The notes beneath the pieces were generated by a model. That model was not told the origin of the DNA. It saw only the letters and a program-made list of their open reading frames with translations, and did not search any database. Shown here piece by piece: positions 41,395 through 49,883 of a stretch of DNA of 49,926 bases. The position numbers and the translations under genes were made by a program. The first letter of the stretch is position 1; every line of letters begins with the position of its first letter. The DNA is from JAWXVE01 sp044425575 (GTDB lineage Bacteria; Bacillota; Clostridia; Lachnospirales; Lachnospiraceae): assembly GCA_044425575.1 (NCBI GenBank), contig JAWXVE010000006.1, positions 1-49,926 of the forward strand, in the 5' to 3' direction.

Positions 41395-42786
41395 TTAATT
41401 ATTGTCTTCGCTCTCCATTATTTCATCAGAGCTTTCTCTCCCTGTAATCACTTCCTTAACTTCACTCCAATCCATATTACCTCTTAAATATTCTAACAAG
41501 GTGGAGCCCCAATTGCTTGAATCAGTCAAGTGTGAATAGGTAGTAAAATTAAATGGCATATTATTCTTCGTATCATCTAACAGATATCGTGCCACTTCTA
41601 CGGATAATGGATCACTTGGTAGTTCCTCTGAGGTAAACGTACTAAATGGTGCTAGATATCCTAACGTGTTTACTACCGCATCTTTTCCTGCCTCCGTACC
41701 ATATAGCCACTCTAAAAAGGCTATGGTAGCTGCTTGATCTGCTTCACTTGCATGTGAATTAAGCGCGAAATAACTTTCACTAGTCAAGGTAAGCCCTTGG
41801 TGTTCTTCTCCTTCTATTCCAAGGTAAATTGGTAGTATTCTAAGGTCTTCATCTCCTATTACACTACCTTCTACTTGCGTAATGTCATTCCACGTCCAAT
41901 TACCACTTTGGACCATTGCCACTTGTCCTGTAGCAAATTCTTCCAAGGAATCTTCTACACTCTTAATCTCTTCCCCCGTCACATCATAAGCCGAATAATT
42001 CACATACAAATCTAGTAATGACTTGTAATGATCGCTATACATAAATTCCATATCATCCATGGTGGTTGCCTCACTGTTCATAGATTCGTAAGACATTGGA
42101 ATATTTAATAAATGAGTGTGCCATCTCCAATCTTCTCCTTCTGCTAACGAAGTAGAAGCAAAGACGCCTTCTATGGAAAGCTCTTCCTTGTGTAACCACA
42201 TATCTTCCACAACTAACTCTAACTTAGCGTAAGATGTAATTTCATCTCCAGAATCAATCACAGCTCCTTCCATAGCACAATATTGTTCCATAATAGCATT
42301 GTTATATAGAATTCCATATCCACTTACAGAAATTGGAATCCCGTATACTTCCTGATTAGATCCTTCAAGAGCAAGCTCCTCATGAGTAATCCAGCTGTAT
42401 AGATCTGTTTTCGATACATCTAATAAATGATTTTCCCATGTAGTATATCCATCACTTCCACTAACTTCAAATAAAGTAGGAACTAATTCTTGTTCCATTT
42501 CATTTCCAAGATAATCATCATACTCTTCTTCCGCAACAGTCACTACTCGTACTACTCCGCCTGTTTCTTCTAAATATAAAGCAGCAATTTCATTCCACTC
42601 CTGCTCTAATTGCGGTTGTTTACTTAAGTAATAGACTTCCCCTTCAATTTCACTAGCTCCATCTTCTCCCATAACAAGGTCTTCCACCTTATTTTCGATT
42701 TCTTCCATTTCATCCGAACCACACCCTGTTAGTATAACAGACACCATTGCAAGTGCTGTTAGTACAGCAAATACTTTCTTTTTCAC
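41395..42786 (-). CDS. ABC extracellular solute-binding lipoprotein (orphan)
   Basis: A 463-residue type-1 solute-binding lipoprotein. The signal peptide MKKKVFAVLTALAMVSVILTGC has a lipobox Cys at about residue 22. The remainder has the family layout: an acidic linker, the first lobe, a hinge near IPISVSGYGILYNNAIM (about 150) and a second lobe with AMVQSGNWTWNDI and FLEWLYGTEAGK. This resembles carbohydrate-binding MalE-like members. It starts at GTG with AGGAGG eight bases upstream. No permease or ATPase genes are adjacent. Its place between malQ and glgP suggests maltodextrin uptake, but the ligand is not defined by sequence. Confidence 0.85.
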   Translation of the reverse strand: MKKKVFAVLTALAMVSVILTGCGSDEMEEIENKVEDLVMGEDGASEIEGEVYYLSKQPQLEQEWNEIAALYLEETGGVVRVVTVAEEEYDDYLGNEMEQELVPTLFEVSGSDGYTTWENHLLDVSKTDLYSWITHEELALEGSNQEVYGIPISVSGYGILYNNAIMEQYCAMEGAVIDSGDEITSYAKLELVVEDMWLHKEELSIEGVFASTSLAEGEDWRWHTHLLNIPMSYESMNSEATTMDDMEFMYSDHYKSLLDLYVNYSAYDVTGEEIKSVEDSLEEFATGQVAMVQSGNWTWNDITQVEGSVIGDEDLRILPIYLGIEGEEHQGLTLTSESYFALNSHASEADQAATIAFLEWLYGTEAGKDAVVNTLGYLAPFSTFTSEELPSDPLSVEVARYLLDDTKNNMPFNFTTYSHLTDSSNWGSTLLEYLRGNMDWSEVKEVITGRESSDEIMESEDNN

Positions 42787-42863
42787 AATTACATCCTCCT
42801 ATTTCTGTTGTCTTTTCTCTAACAGTATTACCACAACCAATTCATCTCATTCTTAATCTAAAA

Positions 42864-42891
42864 AAAGAGTTGAATTTTCATTCAACTCTTT
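42864..42891. terminator. terminator downstream of glgP
   Basis: AAAGAGTTGAAT (42864-42875) pairs perfectly with ATTCAACTCTTT (42880-42891). It lies 20 bases after the glgP stop on the minus strand, with A/T-rich flanks on both sides. Confidence 0.8.
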
Positions 42892-42910
42892 CTCCTATGT
42901 TTCATCCTTA

Positions 42911-45181
42911 TTATAACTTCCAAATATCTCTATTGTACTCAGCAATAGTTCGGTCTGATGAGAAGAAACCTGCTTTTGCAATATTGACAAGCATTTTCTT
43001 CTTCCATTCCTCTGGCTTTGTTGCATAATCTGCAAATACTTGGTCCTTCACTTTAATATAATCCTCTAAATCAAGCAATGTCATAAACCAATCCTTACTT
43101 AATAATTCCTTATAAAGTCGATTCAGATTTTCTTTATGTCCTACTCTTAACGCTTCTTTAGAAATAATAAAATCAACTGCCTCCTTAATAACTGGTGACT
43201 TCTTATAAAATTCCTTCGCTACGTAATCAGCCTTTTCATAATGAGCAATTACCTGTTCACTCTTTTCTCCAAAGATATAGATATTGTCACTTCCCACTAA
43301 TTCGTCAATTTCCACATTAGCGCCATCTGAAGTTCCTAAGGTCACAGCACCATTTAGCATAAACTTCATATTCCCTGTTCCCGATGCTTCCTTGGAAGCA
43401 AGGGAAATCTGTTCCGAAATATCACAGGCTGGAATGAGTTTCTCAGCTTTGGCGACATTGTAATTCTCAATCATTACAACTGTCATGTAAGGACTCACTT
43501 CTGGATCATGATTCACAATTTCTTGCAATACTAAGATTAGATGAATAATATCTTGGGCAATGATATAGGCTGGTGCGGCTTTTGCACCAAAGATAAAGGT
43601 CATTGGTACCACCGGTATATTGCCCGCCTTAATATCTAAGTATTTGTGGATAATATAAAGAGCATTCATCTGTTGACGCTTATATTCATGCAATCGTTTG
43701 ATTTGAATATCGAAAACTGAATTTTCATTGATTTCAATACCTTGCGTCTCCAAAATGTACTCTTTTAACGCCAACTTCTTATTCTTCTTCATGGATACCA
43801 ATTGGTCTAAGAATGTATTGTCATTCTTATAATCCATTAATTTCTCAAGCTCCATGGCATCCTTACAGAATCCATCCCCAATTACACTCGTAATCATAGA
43901 CGTTAATTCCGGGTTACATGCCATTAGCCACCTACGAAATGTAATACCATTTGTTTTGTTATTGAATTTCTCAGGATAAATCTTATAAAAGTGATTTAAC
44001 TCCGTCTCTTTTAAAATCTCCGTATGAATGGCTGCCACACCATTTACGCTAAATCCATAGTGGATATCCATATGAGCCATGTGCACACGTTTGGTTTTGT
44101 CAATAATCTGCACTTCTTTATCTTTGTATTGCCTTGCCACACGCCTATCAAGTTCTTTTATAATTGGAACGAGCATTGGCACTACTTTTTCCAAATAAGC
44201 GAGAGGCCATTTCTCTAAGGCTTCTGCAAGAATTGTATGATTCGTATATGCACATGTTTTAGATACCATATCTATGGCTGCATCAATGGTAAAATTATGT
44301 TTCTCGGTAAGCAAACGAATTAACTCGGGTATCACTAAAGATGGATGAGTATCATTGATTTGAATTACTACATGCTCATTCATTTTATGGATTTCATATT
44401 CATTCAGTTCAATTTCATCTAGGATATATCTTGCAGCATTACTTACCATAAAGTACTGTTGGTAGATACGTAGTAAATGACCTGCTTCGTCCGAATCATC
44501 TGGATACAAAAAGAGTGTTAAATTCTTACCAATATCTTCCTTATCAAAGTCAATTCCATCCTTTACAATCTTCTCATCAACTGATTCCATATCAAATAAG
44601 TGAAGTTTATTCACACCACTTTCATAACCTACTACATCAATATCATACATTCGAGACCGTACTGTATGAGTACCAAATTGGATTTCATAGGAGACTGGTG
44701 TCTTGGTAAGCCAAGATTGTTGGGTAATCCATTCATTCTTCGTTGCCACTTGGAGGTGATCTTCAAATGATTGCTTAAATAAACCCAGATGATAATTCAA
44801 ACCAATTCCATCCCCCGGCAATCCTAGTGTTGCAATGGAATCAAGGAAGCATGCTGCTAATCTTCCAAGCCCTCCATTGCCAAGAGAAGGTTCTAATTCT
44901 AGTTCTTCTAACCGTCCAAGAGCGTGACCATTGTTACTAAGCACTTCTTCCACTTCTTGGTAAATACCAAGGTTGATTAGGTTATTAGATAGTAATTTAC
45001 CAATCAAGAATTCAGCCGAAATATAATAGACTTTTTTCTTGCCTATATTCTTCTTAGTAGTCTTCATACACTCTTTGGTAAATTGTAAAACCGCTCCGTA
45101 TAATTCTAGTTCGCTACATTCTACAATTGTCTTGTGATACATCTGCTTCGTTACTTGTAATAGGTTCTGTTCTAGATTCAT
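42911..45181 (-). CDS. glgP: glycogen/starch/maltodextrin phosphorylase
   Basis: A 756-residue PLP enzyme that releases glucose-1-phosphate from alpha-1,4-glucans. It has the N-terminal YYISAEFLIGKLLSNNL, EPSLGNGGLGRLAACFLDSIATL, VIQINDTHPSL, and the C-terminal PLP/phosphate segment EASGTGNMKFMLNGAVTLGTSDGANVEI, with PLP Lys in NMKFM (about 605). The length is short for the family (800 or more is common) but all motifs are present. AAAGGA is about 12 bases before the start. It is convergent in function with malQ. Confidence 0.97.
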   Translation of the reverse strand: MNLEQNLLQVTKQMYHKTIVECSELELYGAVLQFTKECMKTTKKNIGKKKVYYISAEFLIGKLLSNNLINLGIYQEVEEVLSNNGHALGRLEELELEPSLGNGGLGRLAACFLDSIATLGLPGDGIGLNYHLGLFKQSFEDHLQVATKNEWITQQSWLTKTPVSYEIQFGTHTVRSRMYDIDVVGYESGVNKLHLFDMESVDEKIVKDGIDFDKEDIGKNLTLFLYPDDSDEAGHLLRIYQQYFMVSNAARYILDEIELNEYEIHKMNEHVVIQINDTHPSLVIPELIRLLTEKHNFTIDAAIDMVSKTCAYTNHTILAEALEKWPLAYLEKVVPMLVPIIKELDRRVARQYKDKEVQIIDKTKRVHMAHMDIHYGFSVNGVAAIHTEILKETELNHFYKIYPEKFNNKTNGITFRRWLMACNPELTSMITSVIGDGFCKDAMELEKLMDYKNDNTFLDQLVSMKKNKKLALKEYILETQGIEINENSVFDIQIKRLHEYKRQQMNALYIIHKYLDIKAGNIPVVPMTFIFGAKAAPAYIIAQDIIHLILVLQEIVNHDPEVSPYMTVVMIENYNVAKAEKLIPACDISEQISLASKEASGTGNMKFMLNGAVTLGTSDGANVEIDELVGSDNIYIFGEKSEQVIAHYEKADYVAKEFYKKSPVIKEAVDFIISKEALRVGHKENLNRLYKELLSKDWFMTLLDLEDYIKVKDQVFADYATKPEEWKKKMLVNIAKAGFFSSDRTIAEYNRDIWKL

Positions 45182-45210
45182 TCTAATATCATTCCTTTCT
45201 CAAAGTCCGT

Positions 45211-45237
45211 CAATTAGGGACTATAAAATCCTAATTG
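45211..45237. other. inverted repeat between glgP and the exchanger gene
   Basis: CAATTAGG (45211-45218) pairs with CCTAATTG (45230-45237) across an 11-base loop. No T run follows, so it may be an operator upstream of glgP or a weak terminator of the exchanger gene. Confidence 0.35.
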
Positions 45238-45246
45238 CCATTTTCG

Positions 45247-46185
45247 CTATACCAAAGTTACTAAATATATAAAATACCCCACATAGCACGCCAGTAAGAT
45301 TACGCCTGCATATGACTTTAACATCTTGTCCTTATTAATAAAGAACCAAAGCAACAACACTGCTGCCGCTGCTATGATACCGTCTATGATAAATTGAGGA
45401 TCAAAGGTAATATTCGTAATAAGTCCTGCACTTCCTACTACAAAAAGCAAATTGAAGATATTGCTACCTACAATATTGCCAATGGCAATATCTGTCTTCC
45501 CCTTTCTTCCTGCAGTTACAGAGGTAATCAATTCAGGAAGAGACGTTCCTAATGCAACAACTGTAAGTCCAATCATGCGTTCACTCACTCCAAAGGTTTG
45601 AGCAATTATAGTTGCACTATCTACCGTCACATCACTTCCTAATACAATAAGCCCTCCCCCTATGAGCGTTAATAAGATTAATTTAAACATGGATGCACTT
45701 TTATCTACTTCTTGTTCACTTGCTGCCGCTCCTGTTTTAGCCAATCGAAACAAATAGATTAAAAATACAATCATTAGTCCCCATAAGATGCCTGCGTCTG
45801 TGCGATTAATCACACCATCCATGCCTAGCACTAATAATAAAAGTGTAATCACGATTACAAATGGTATCTCATACTTCTTCGTACATTTTTGAACTGGTAA
45901 TGGTGCAATGATTGCGGTGATACCAAGAATTACTACCACATTTAATATATTACTGCCAAGAACATTCCCGATGGTAAGATCCGCACTACCTTGGAGAGCT
46001 GCACTAATACTAATGGCTGCTTCTGGTGCACTTGTTCCAAATGCAACAATGGTTAGTCCAATGATAATCTGAGGTATTCCAAACCGATCCGCTATGGAAG
46101 AGGCCCCTTCTACAAATAAATCCGCTCCTTTAATTAACATTCCAAAACCCACTACTAACAATACCATTTGTATTACGATATTCAT
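45247..46185 (-). CDS. CaCA-family Na+(K+)/Ca2+ exchanger (YrbG-like)
   Basis: An integral membrane antiporter of about 312 residues with roughly ten helices in two inverted halves. The alpha repeats are IVAFGTSAPEAAISISAALQG (first) and TVVALGTSLPELITSVTAGRKG (second); the Glu in each SAPE/SLPE binds the ion. GNVLGSNILN and GNIVGSNIFN follow each repeat. The ATG at 46185 has AAAGGGTGG upstream; a GTG nine bases earlier is possible. Transport direction in vivo is not known. Confidence 0.9.
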   Translation of the reverse strand: MNIVIQMVLLVVGFGMLIKGADLFVEGASSIADRFGIPQIIIGLTIVAFGTSAPEAAISISAALQGSADLTIGNVLGSNILNVVVILGITAIIAPLPVQKCTKKYEIPFVIVITLLLLVLGMDGVINRTDAGILWGLMIVFLIYLFRLAKTGAAASEQEVDKSASMFKLILLTLIGGGLIVLGSDVTVDSATIIAQTFGVSERMIGLTVVALGTSLPELITSVTAGRKGKTDIAIGNIVGSNIFNLLFVVGSAGLITNITFDPQFIIDGIIAAAAVLLLWFFINKDKMLKSYAGVILLACYVGYFIYLVTLV

Positions 46186-46247
46186 CTTCGCCACCCTTTC
46201 TAGTAAATACTTAGAGTCAGTCTATCACATCCCTGTTTAACTGGCAA

Positions 46248-47270
46248 CTATTTCTGCGAATCTGCATTTTTTCCAATTCCATATTTATTGGATAAATACC
46301 CCTCACAATACTGAATTACTTCGTCCATAGATTCAAATTCCATTTTGTTGATTTTATCATAGATGTGATTGACCATTTTCTCTCTTTGCTGGTGGGTCAT
46401 AGTAAATAACCACCTATTCAAAACCATTGCCGTCATACGTGTCTTTGCCCGAACTCCTCTTTCTCGAACAAACTTCCCCTCTTCTATCTCCCATGTAAAA
46501 GGATCGTGTTGAAACAAACCATTTCCATTGCTTCGGATAATAAGATATTCTCTATTTTGTTGTAGAAGTAATCCAATTAAAGAAGAACTTGGAATCACCT
46601 TATGCATGCGCCCTTCTATTCTCATATAACCCTCTTGGCGAAAGATATTCGCTGAAAAACCTGGTGGATCATGGCTATATACGCGAACAATACGCTTTTG
46701 GATAGCTTCATTTGCATGGATTGCTACATATGTGGCAATATTGCCTCCTTTGGAGTGACCTGCAATTCGAATAGGACCTCTCGTCACACGAGCAACTGCT
46801 TCAAGGTAGCGAATTCCGATATGTTGGGAAGGAATGGGATGTAAATACCCCATATTAAAGTCTTCTTTCCAACCGACTAAAGAGTCATCTGTTCCACGAA
46901 ATGCAAGAAACAAAGAACCATCCTCTAAGGCGAATGTAATGGCTGCAAACTGTATCTCCTGCTGAGTATGATAGATTTCTTCATAACAAAACAATCGAAT
47001 GGAACCATATCTTCGTGTCTGAGAGGCAGTGGTGAAGAGTTCATATGCCATTTGTTGAAAATGAAGATTGCTGTACCAAGATTCACCTATCATATGTTCT
47101 CTTGCTTCTAATAAAGTGATTCCATTTATACCTTTTCCATCCATATTTAAAATTTTTTCGTATTTTACATAAACCAGCACAGAAAGGATTAAACTATCTA
47201 CTATGGTAAATTTTTTATCTTGAAACGATGATTTCCCATATCCCCTCACATAATCCATAATATTTCCCAT
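46248..47270 (-). CDS. Mbeg1-like (DUF2974) alpha/beta-hydrolase
   Basis: A 340-residue soluble lipase-like protein. The nucleophile elbow is IAGHSKGGNIATY (Ser about 190 from the chosen start), the oxyanion-type segment is LAFRGTDDSLVGWKEDFN, and Asp and His for a triad occur in the later half (SHDPPGF). Proteins of this family (Mbeg1-like) are common in Firmicutes and have no settled substrate. GGGGGAG lies four bases before the ATG at 47270, so this start is preferred to one 33 bases upstream. It is on the opposite strand to the DUF378 gene. Confidence 0.8.
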   Translation of the reverse strand: MGNIMDYVRGYGKSSFQDKKFTIVDSLILSVLVYVKYEKILNMDGKGINGITLLEAREHMIGESWYSNLHFQQMAYELFTTASQTRRYGSIRLFCYEEIYHTQQEIQFAAITFALEDGSLFLAFRGTDDSLVGWKEDFNMGYLHPIPSQHIGIRYLEAVARVTRGPIRIAGHSKGGNIATYVAIHANEAIQKRIVRVYSHDPPGFSANIFRQEGYMRIEGRMHKVIPSSSLIGLLLQQNREYLIIRSNGNGLFQHDPFTWEIEEGKFVRERGVRAKTRMTAMVLNRWLFTMTHQQREKMVNHIYDKINKMEFESMDEVIQYCEGYLSNKYGIGKNADSQK

Positions 47271-47408
47271 GTAACTCCCCCACTCCAGTATTCTTTTATT
47301 CATAATTTCAATAAAAGTATGTATAGAATCTATCCTTTTTATTCATACTAGTAAAAAGGATTCTTGATAAGAGTAAGCCTTTTAATCTAATAAGATAGGA
47401 GTATGGCA

Positions 47409-47615
47409 ATGATTGATAAAATATTATTAACCTTATTAATTGTAGGCGGTTTAAATTGGGGCAGTATTGGGCTATTTAACTTTGACTTGGTTGCATTCCT
47501 CACAGGTGGACAAGTAAGCTTATTTGCCAAAATCATCTATATTGTAGTAGGATTGTCAGCCATTTGGTGCATTTCGCTTCTATTTCGAGATGATACCATG
47601 GTATCAGAACATTAA
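47409..47615 (+). CDS. DUF378 membrane protein
   Basis: A 68-residue protein with two transmembrane helices and the DUF378 pattern IVGGLNWGSIGLFNFDLVAFL followed by IIYIVVGLSAIWCI. Function is unknown. Of the two in-frame ATG codons, the second (47409) has AGGAG seven bases upstream, whereas the first is only one base from it. It is transcribed alone and ends in a strong terminator. It is the last chromosomal gene before the integrated element. Confidence 0.85.
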   Translation: MIDKILLTLLIVGGLNWGSIGLFNFDLVAFLTGGQVSLFAKIIYIVVGLSAIWCISLLFRDDTMVSEH

Positions 47616-47635
47616 GATTCTACTATATAAACTAC

Positions 47636-47675
47636 AAAAAAGCCCCTTGGACGATAGTTCGTCTAAGGGGCTTTT
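47636..47675. terminator. bidirectional terminator after DUF378
   Basis: AGCCCCTTGGACGA pairs with TCGTCTAAGGGGCT, with one G-U, around a TAGT loop, with A and T runs on either side. It closes the DUF378 gene and, on the minus strand, lies directly after the tRNA fragment, so it is probably the original tRNA-Leu terminator. Confidence 0.85.
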
Positions 47676-47677
47676 AC

Positions 47678-47728
47678 TGCGGATGACAGGAATCGAACCT
47701 GCACGGTCTCCCACTAGATCCTAAGTCT
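47678..47728 (-). repeat. duplicated tRNA-Leu 3' end (att site)
   Basis: On the minus strand this reads the 3' part of tRNA-Leu: anticodon loop CTTAGGA with anticodon TAG, a long variable arm typical of Leu, the T arm GTTCGAATCC and the acceptor ending TCATCCGC. It diverges within the 5' anticodon stem and has no 5' half, so it is a fragment. Its first 43 bases (47678-47720) are identical to 49884-49926. Confidence 0.85.
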
Positions 47729-47787
47729 CATATCGGCTTATTTAGTGGTATTTTCCGTTCTTTTATCACATATAGATTACTCTGTAT

Positions 47788-47883
47788 TTACACTGGTTTC
47801 CTATGATTCCATAGGTTATTTTTCTCGTTGATGTCATCGTTGATGTCAAATGCTATCAGACTATAATCATTGTAATGCTTATT
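47788..47883 (-). pseudogene. integrase C-terminal remnant
   Basis: A 31-codon open segment on the minus strand, ending HYNDYSLIAFDINDDIN then EKNNLWNHRKPV and a TAA stop. Tails of this kind, with a DIN repeat beside the att site, are seen at the ends of clostridial tyrosine integrases. Two stop codons (TGA TAG) cut it off upstream. The rest of the integrase is missing. Confidence 0.55.
47826..47851. repeat. arm-type direct repeat, left copy
   Basis: A 26-bp unit made of two CGTTGATGTC copies 12 bases apart, followed by AAAT. It is 25 of 26 identical to 49771-49796 in the same orientation. It probably represents integrase arm-binding sites and overlaps the integrase remnant. Confidence 0.7.
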
Positions 47884-48008
47884 CTATCAATTAGTACTTT
47901 CGCTATATCTATAATCTGTTCAGATTGAAGTAAGTTCTGTAGGATAATAATCACATTGGAAATCGGAAAATGCCTATTGCACTACTTATATATTCTTTTT
48001 CAATATTC

Positions 48009-48317
48009 TTAAATCAATTTTTGATAATTTCTTCTTCCATAAAAGAAATGAAGAATGTACACCGTTTTACTCATTTCATCGATTCTATAAATCAAAATAT
48101 AATTCTTTATCGCCACTTTACGATAGCGTAATTTAAATAACTTTTCGTCACGACAATACTCATACATTTCAGGATCATTTTTCAATCTCGCATAACAAGC
48201 TTCCACTTCATCAATAAAATGCGTTGCTGCTGTTGGATTTTTCAAATGATCTGATATATACAGGATGATTTCCTCTAACTCCTTGTCAGCAAGGAATGTA
48301 ACCTCAATTTTATACAT
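48009..48317 (-). CDS. RelE/ParE-family toxin
   Basis: A 102-residue toxin of the RelE/ParE superfamily, which either cleaves mRNA on the ribosome or poisons gyrase. The N-terminal KIEVTFLADKELEEIILYI, AATHFIDEVEACYARL and the core LRYRKVAIKNYILIYRID-like strand match the YoeB/ParE group; it ends with ILHFFYGRRNY. Which target is used cannot be told from sequence. It overlaps the antitoxin gene by 8 bases and is translated from the same mRNA. It is the only complete module in the decayed element, consistent with post-segregational stabilisation. Confidence 0.88.
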   Translation of the reverse strand: MYKIEVTFLADKELEEIILYISDHLKNPTAATHFIDEVEACYARLKNDPEMYEYCRDEKLFKLRYRKVAIKNYILIYRIDEMSKTVYILHFFYGRRNYQKLI

Positions 48318-48570
48318 TATATTTTCTTCTAAGCGCTCTCAAACTTTCATCAGCATCTAGCACGTTGCCTTCCCTAATTTCATCTTCTGCTAACGCAAGC
48401 TTAGTATAAACATCAAGCATTGCCATTTTTTCTTCATACGCATTAACATCCATGATAACCATAGATCCATATCCATTTTTAGTAATGTAAATCGGCTCAT
48501 TTGTTTCACTACACATAGTCGAAATTCTAGCTGTATCTTTTAAATCTTTAATCGGAATAATTTGTGGCAT
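48310..48570 (-). CDS. Phd/YefM-family antitoxin
   Basis: An antitoxin of about 86 residues. The N-terminal half (IIPIKDLKDTARISTMCSE, then EPIYITKNGYGSMVIMDVNAYE) is the classic Phd/YefM DNA-binding fold, and the C-terminal half is a charged helix that would wrap the toxin. The ATG at 48570 has AGGCGG six bases upstream; an in-frame GTG at 48579 is less likely. A consensus-spaced promoter with an inverted repeat over its -10 lies immediately upstream, as expected for autoregulation by the antitoxin-toxin complex. Confidence 0.88.
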   Translation of the reverse strand: MPQIIPIKDLKDTARISTMCSETNEPIYITKNGYGSMVIMDVNAYEEKMAMLDVYTKLALAEDEIREGNVLDADESLRALRRKYNV

Positions 48571-48590
48571 ATTAAGCACCGCCTTTCTAT

Positions 48591-48625
48591 GGGATTATTG
48601 TACCATTATTATCCCGTTCTTTCAA
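48591..48625 (-). promoter_or_regulatory. promoter and operator of the toxin-antitoxin operon
   Basis: On the minus strand TTGAAA (48620-48625), 17 bases and TACAAT (48597-48602). GGGAT (48591-48595) and ATCCC (48611-48615) frame a near-palindrome that covers the -10, so complex binding would block transcription. Confidence 0.7.
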
Positions 48626-48658
48626 TTAATTATTCTAAAATATTGTAATTAATTTTAT

Positions 48659-48847
48659 TTAAGCCACAACACTCACTTTCTCCCCATCATAGTAGTAAAT
48701 AGAATCCGATAGCACATCCTCTTCTTCTAAAGTTTCATTTACGGATACCACCATCTCTTTTAAGTCTTTTTCTTCCATTGCAATTCTCTTAGGTATAATG
48801 ATTAGCTCATGCACGGAACTTGGTATGAGATAAAAGGTATCTCCTAA
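48659..48847 (-). pseudogene. DUF5688-like C-terminal fragment
   Basis: In frame with, and directly after, the stop of the helicase fragment, 62 codons read LGDTFYLIPSSVHELIIIP, then a linker, then EEDVLSDSIYYYDGEKVSVV and TAA. The FYLIPSSVHE and LSDSIYYYD blocks resemble the end of Lachnospiraceae DUF5688 proteins. No start codon or ribosome site precedes it. The larger N-terminal part of such a protein is absent. Confidence 0.55.
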
Positions 48848-49594
48848 TTACACCATATTACCCAAAACCTTATATGAAATCAACTGGGGGTTTCTCGCAT
48901 TCCGCTCCACTGCATTTTTCGGTATTTCAAAATCCGGATTAGGCAATAGCCCTACATTGTATTTTACGAACTCCTCCATTATGCTGTTTCTATCCTCACG
49001 AATCCTATCAATAATATTTTCCATCGTTGCCGATAAAAATATTTTAATTGAGCCGCTAAAACTGTTAATCAGAAATTCATAGCTTTGGTATGTGTTCGCA
49101 TTAAATAACGAATCACTGTAAAAATAGTGTATCTCATCAAAAATAATATATGAATAATCATACCCCCTAAATCCCCAATTCTCAACACCTTTATTTTTTC
49201 TTCTACTCTCCTTAAGTTGCTGTTCGATACATTGATATGTATTAACTGATATTACATCATCTATATTAAAAACCAGATTTTTATTCATTTCCCTAATTTC
49301 ATTATCAAGTTGTTTTTTCAAAACCTTACGATTCACTAAATATAAAATCTTAACACCGTTACTGTATGCGTACTCAACTAGATGTCTTAATATAAATTAA
49401 GTCTTACCACTTCCCGTTGGTGCAGAAACCGTAACCCAATCTCCCAACCACTTTTCATCAGAATTAAAAGAAGACGGAAAGCCACCATGTGATTCACAAT
49501 TATATTGCCCTCCTGTTTTCCATTCTTTAAATGTGCGTCCTACCACCTGTGATACGTATTGGATATTGGAATCTTGCTTTTCTTGATTATCCAT
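48848..49594 (-). pseudogene. DEAD/DEAH-type helicase fragment interrupted by a stop codon
   Basis: One reading frame runs from an ATG at 49594 through Walker A APTGSGKT, but a TAA at 49397-49399 follows that motif at once. After it the same frame continues (FILRHLVEYAYSNGVKILYL, then a run of 162 codons) with motif II IFDEIHYF and motif III FLSATM. It ends at TAA 48848-48850, where motifs IV-VI should follow but do not. The gene is therefore doubly truncated: a nonsense codon near the start and loss of the second RecA domain. The original could have been a phage- or defence-type helicase. TGGAGG lies before the ATG. Confidence 0.7.
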
Positions 49595-49770
49595 TTTGCT
49601 ACACCTCCATTTTTTATTTTATTGGAAATATGTATTATAGCGCTTTTCCAATTTCCAATAAGTAAATTAGTAACTATCTCTTATGTTTTCGTACTTTTAT
49701 TATACTTTTTAGCTAATGGCAAGTAAACAAAAATCATTGGTATTGCTCTGCTTCCAGTTAATTTTCCTCC

Positions 49771-49796
49771 CGTTGATGTCAGCGTTGATGTCAAAT
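49771..49796. repeat. arm-type direct repeat, right copy
   Basis: Second copy of the 26-bp double CGTTGATGTC unit, differing at one base. It lies about 88 bases inside the right tRNA boundary, in the same orientation as the left copy at 47826. Confidence 0.7.
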
Positions 49797-49836
49797 CCCC
49801 CATTCTACACACTTTTCTAACATATTTCCACGCAAT

Positions 49837-49875
49837 AAAAAAGCCCCAACCCATTGATAAATCAATGAATTAGGA
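49837..49875 (-). terminator. terminator downstream of tRNA-Leu
   Basis: On the minus strand CCTAATTCATTGAT pairs with ATCAATGGGTTGGGG, with one bulge and G-U pairs, ending in TTTTTT. It begins about 10 bases after the tRNA 3' end. Confidence 0.7.
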
Positions 49876-49883
49876 CTCTCACC

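Larger units (their letters stand above)
47729..49883. mobile_element. decayed integrated element at tRNA-Leu
   Basis: About 2.2 kb bounded by a direct repeat of at least 43 bp of tRNA-Leu 3' sequence, with near-identical 26-bp repeats near each inner end. Its content is an integrase C-terminal remnant, a toxin-antitoxin pair, a DUF5688 fragment and a helicase pseudogene. No recombinase, replication or transfer gene is intact, so it is stable unless an integrase acts in trans. Confidence 0.75.

Noticed and set aside
49595..49770. second integrase gene at the right end of the element
   Set aside because: Only short open frames are present and the repeat frame is closed by stops; the DNA looks non-coding.
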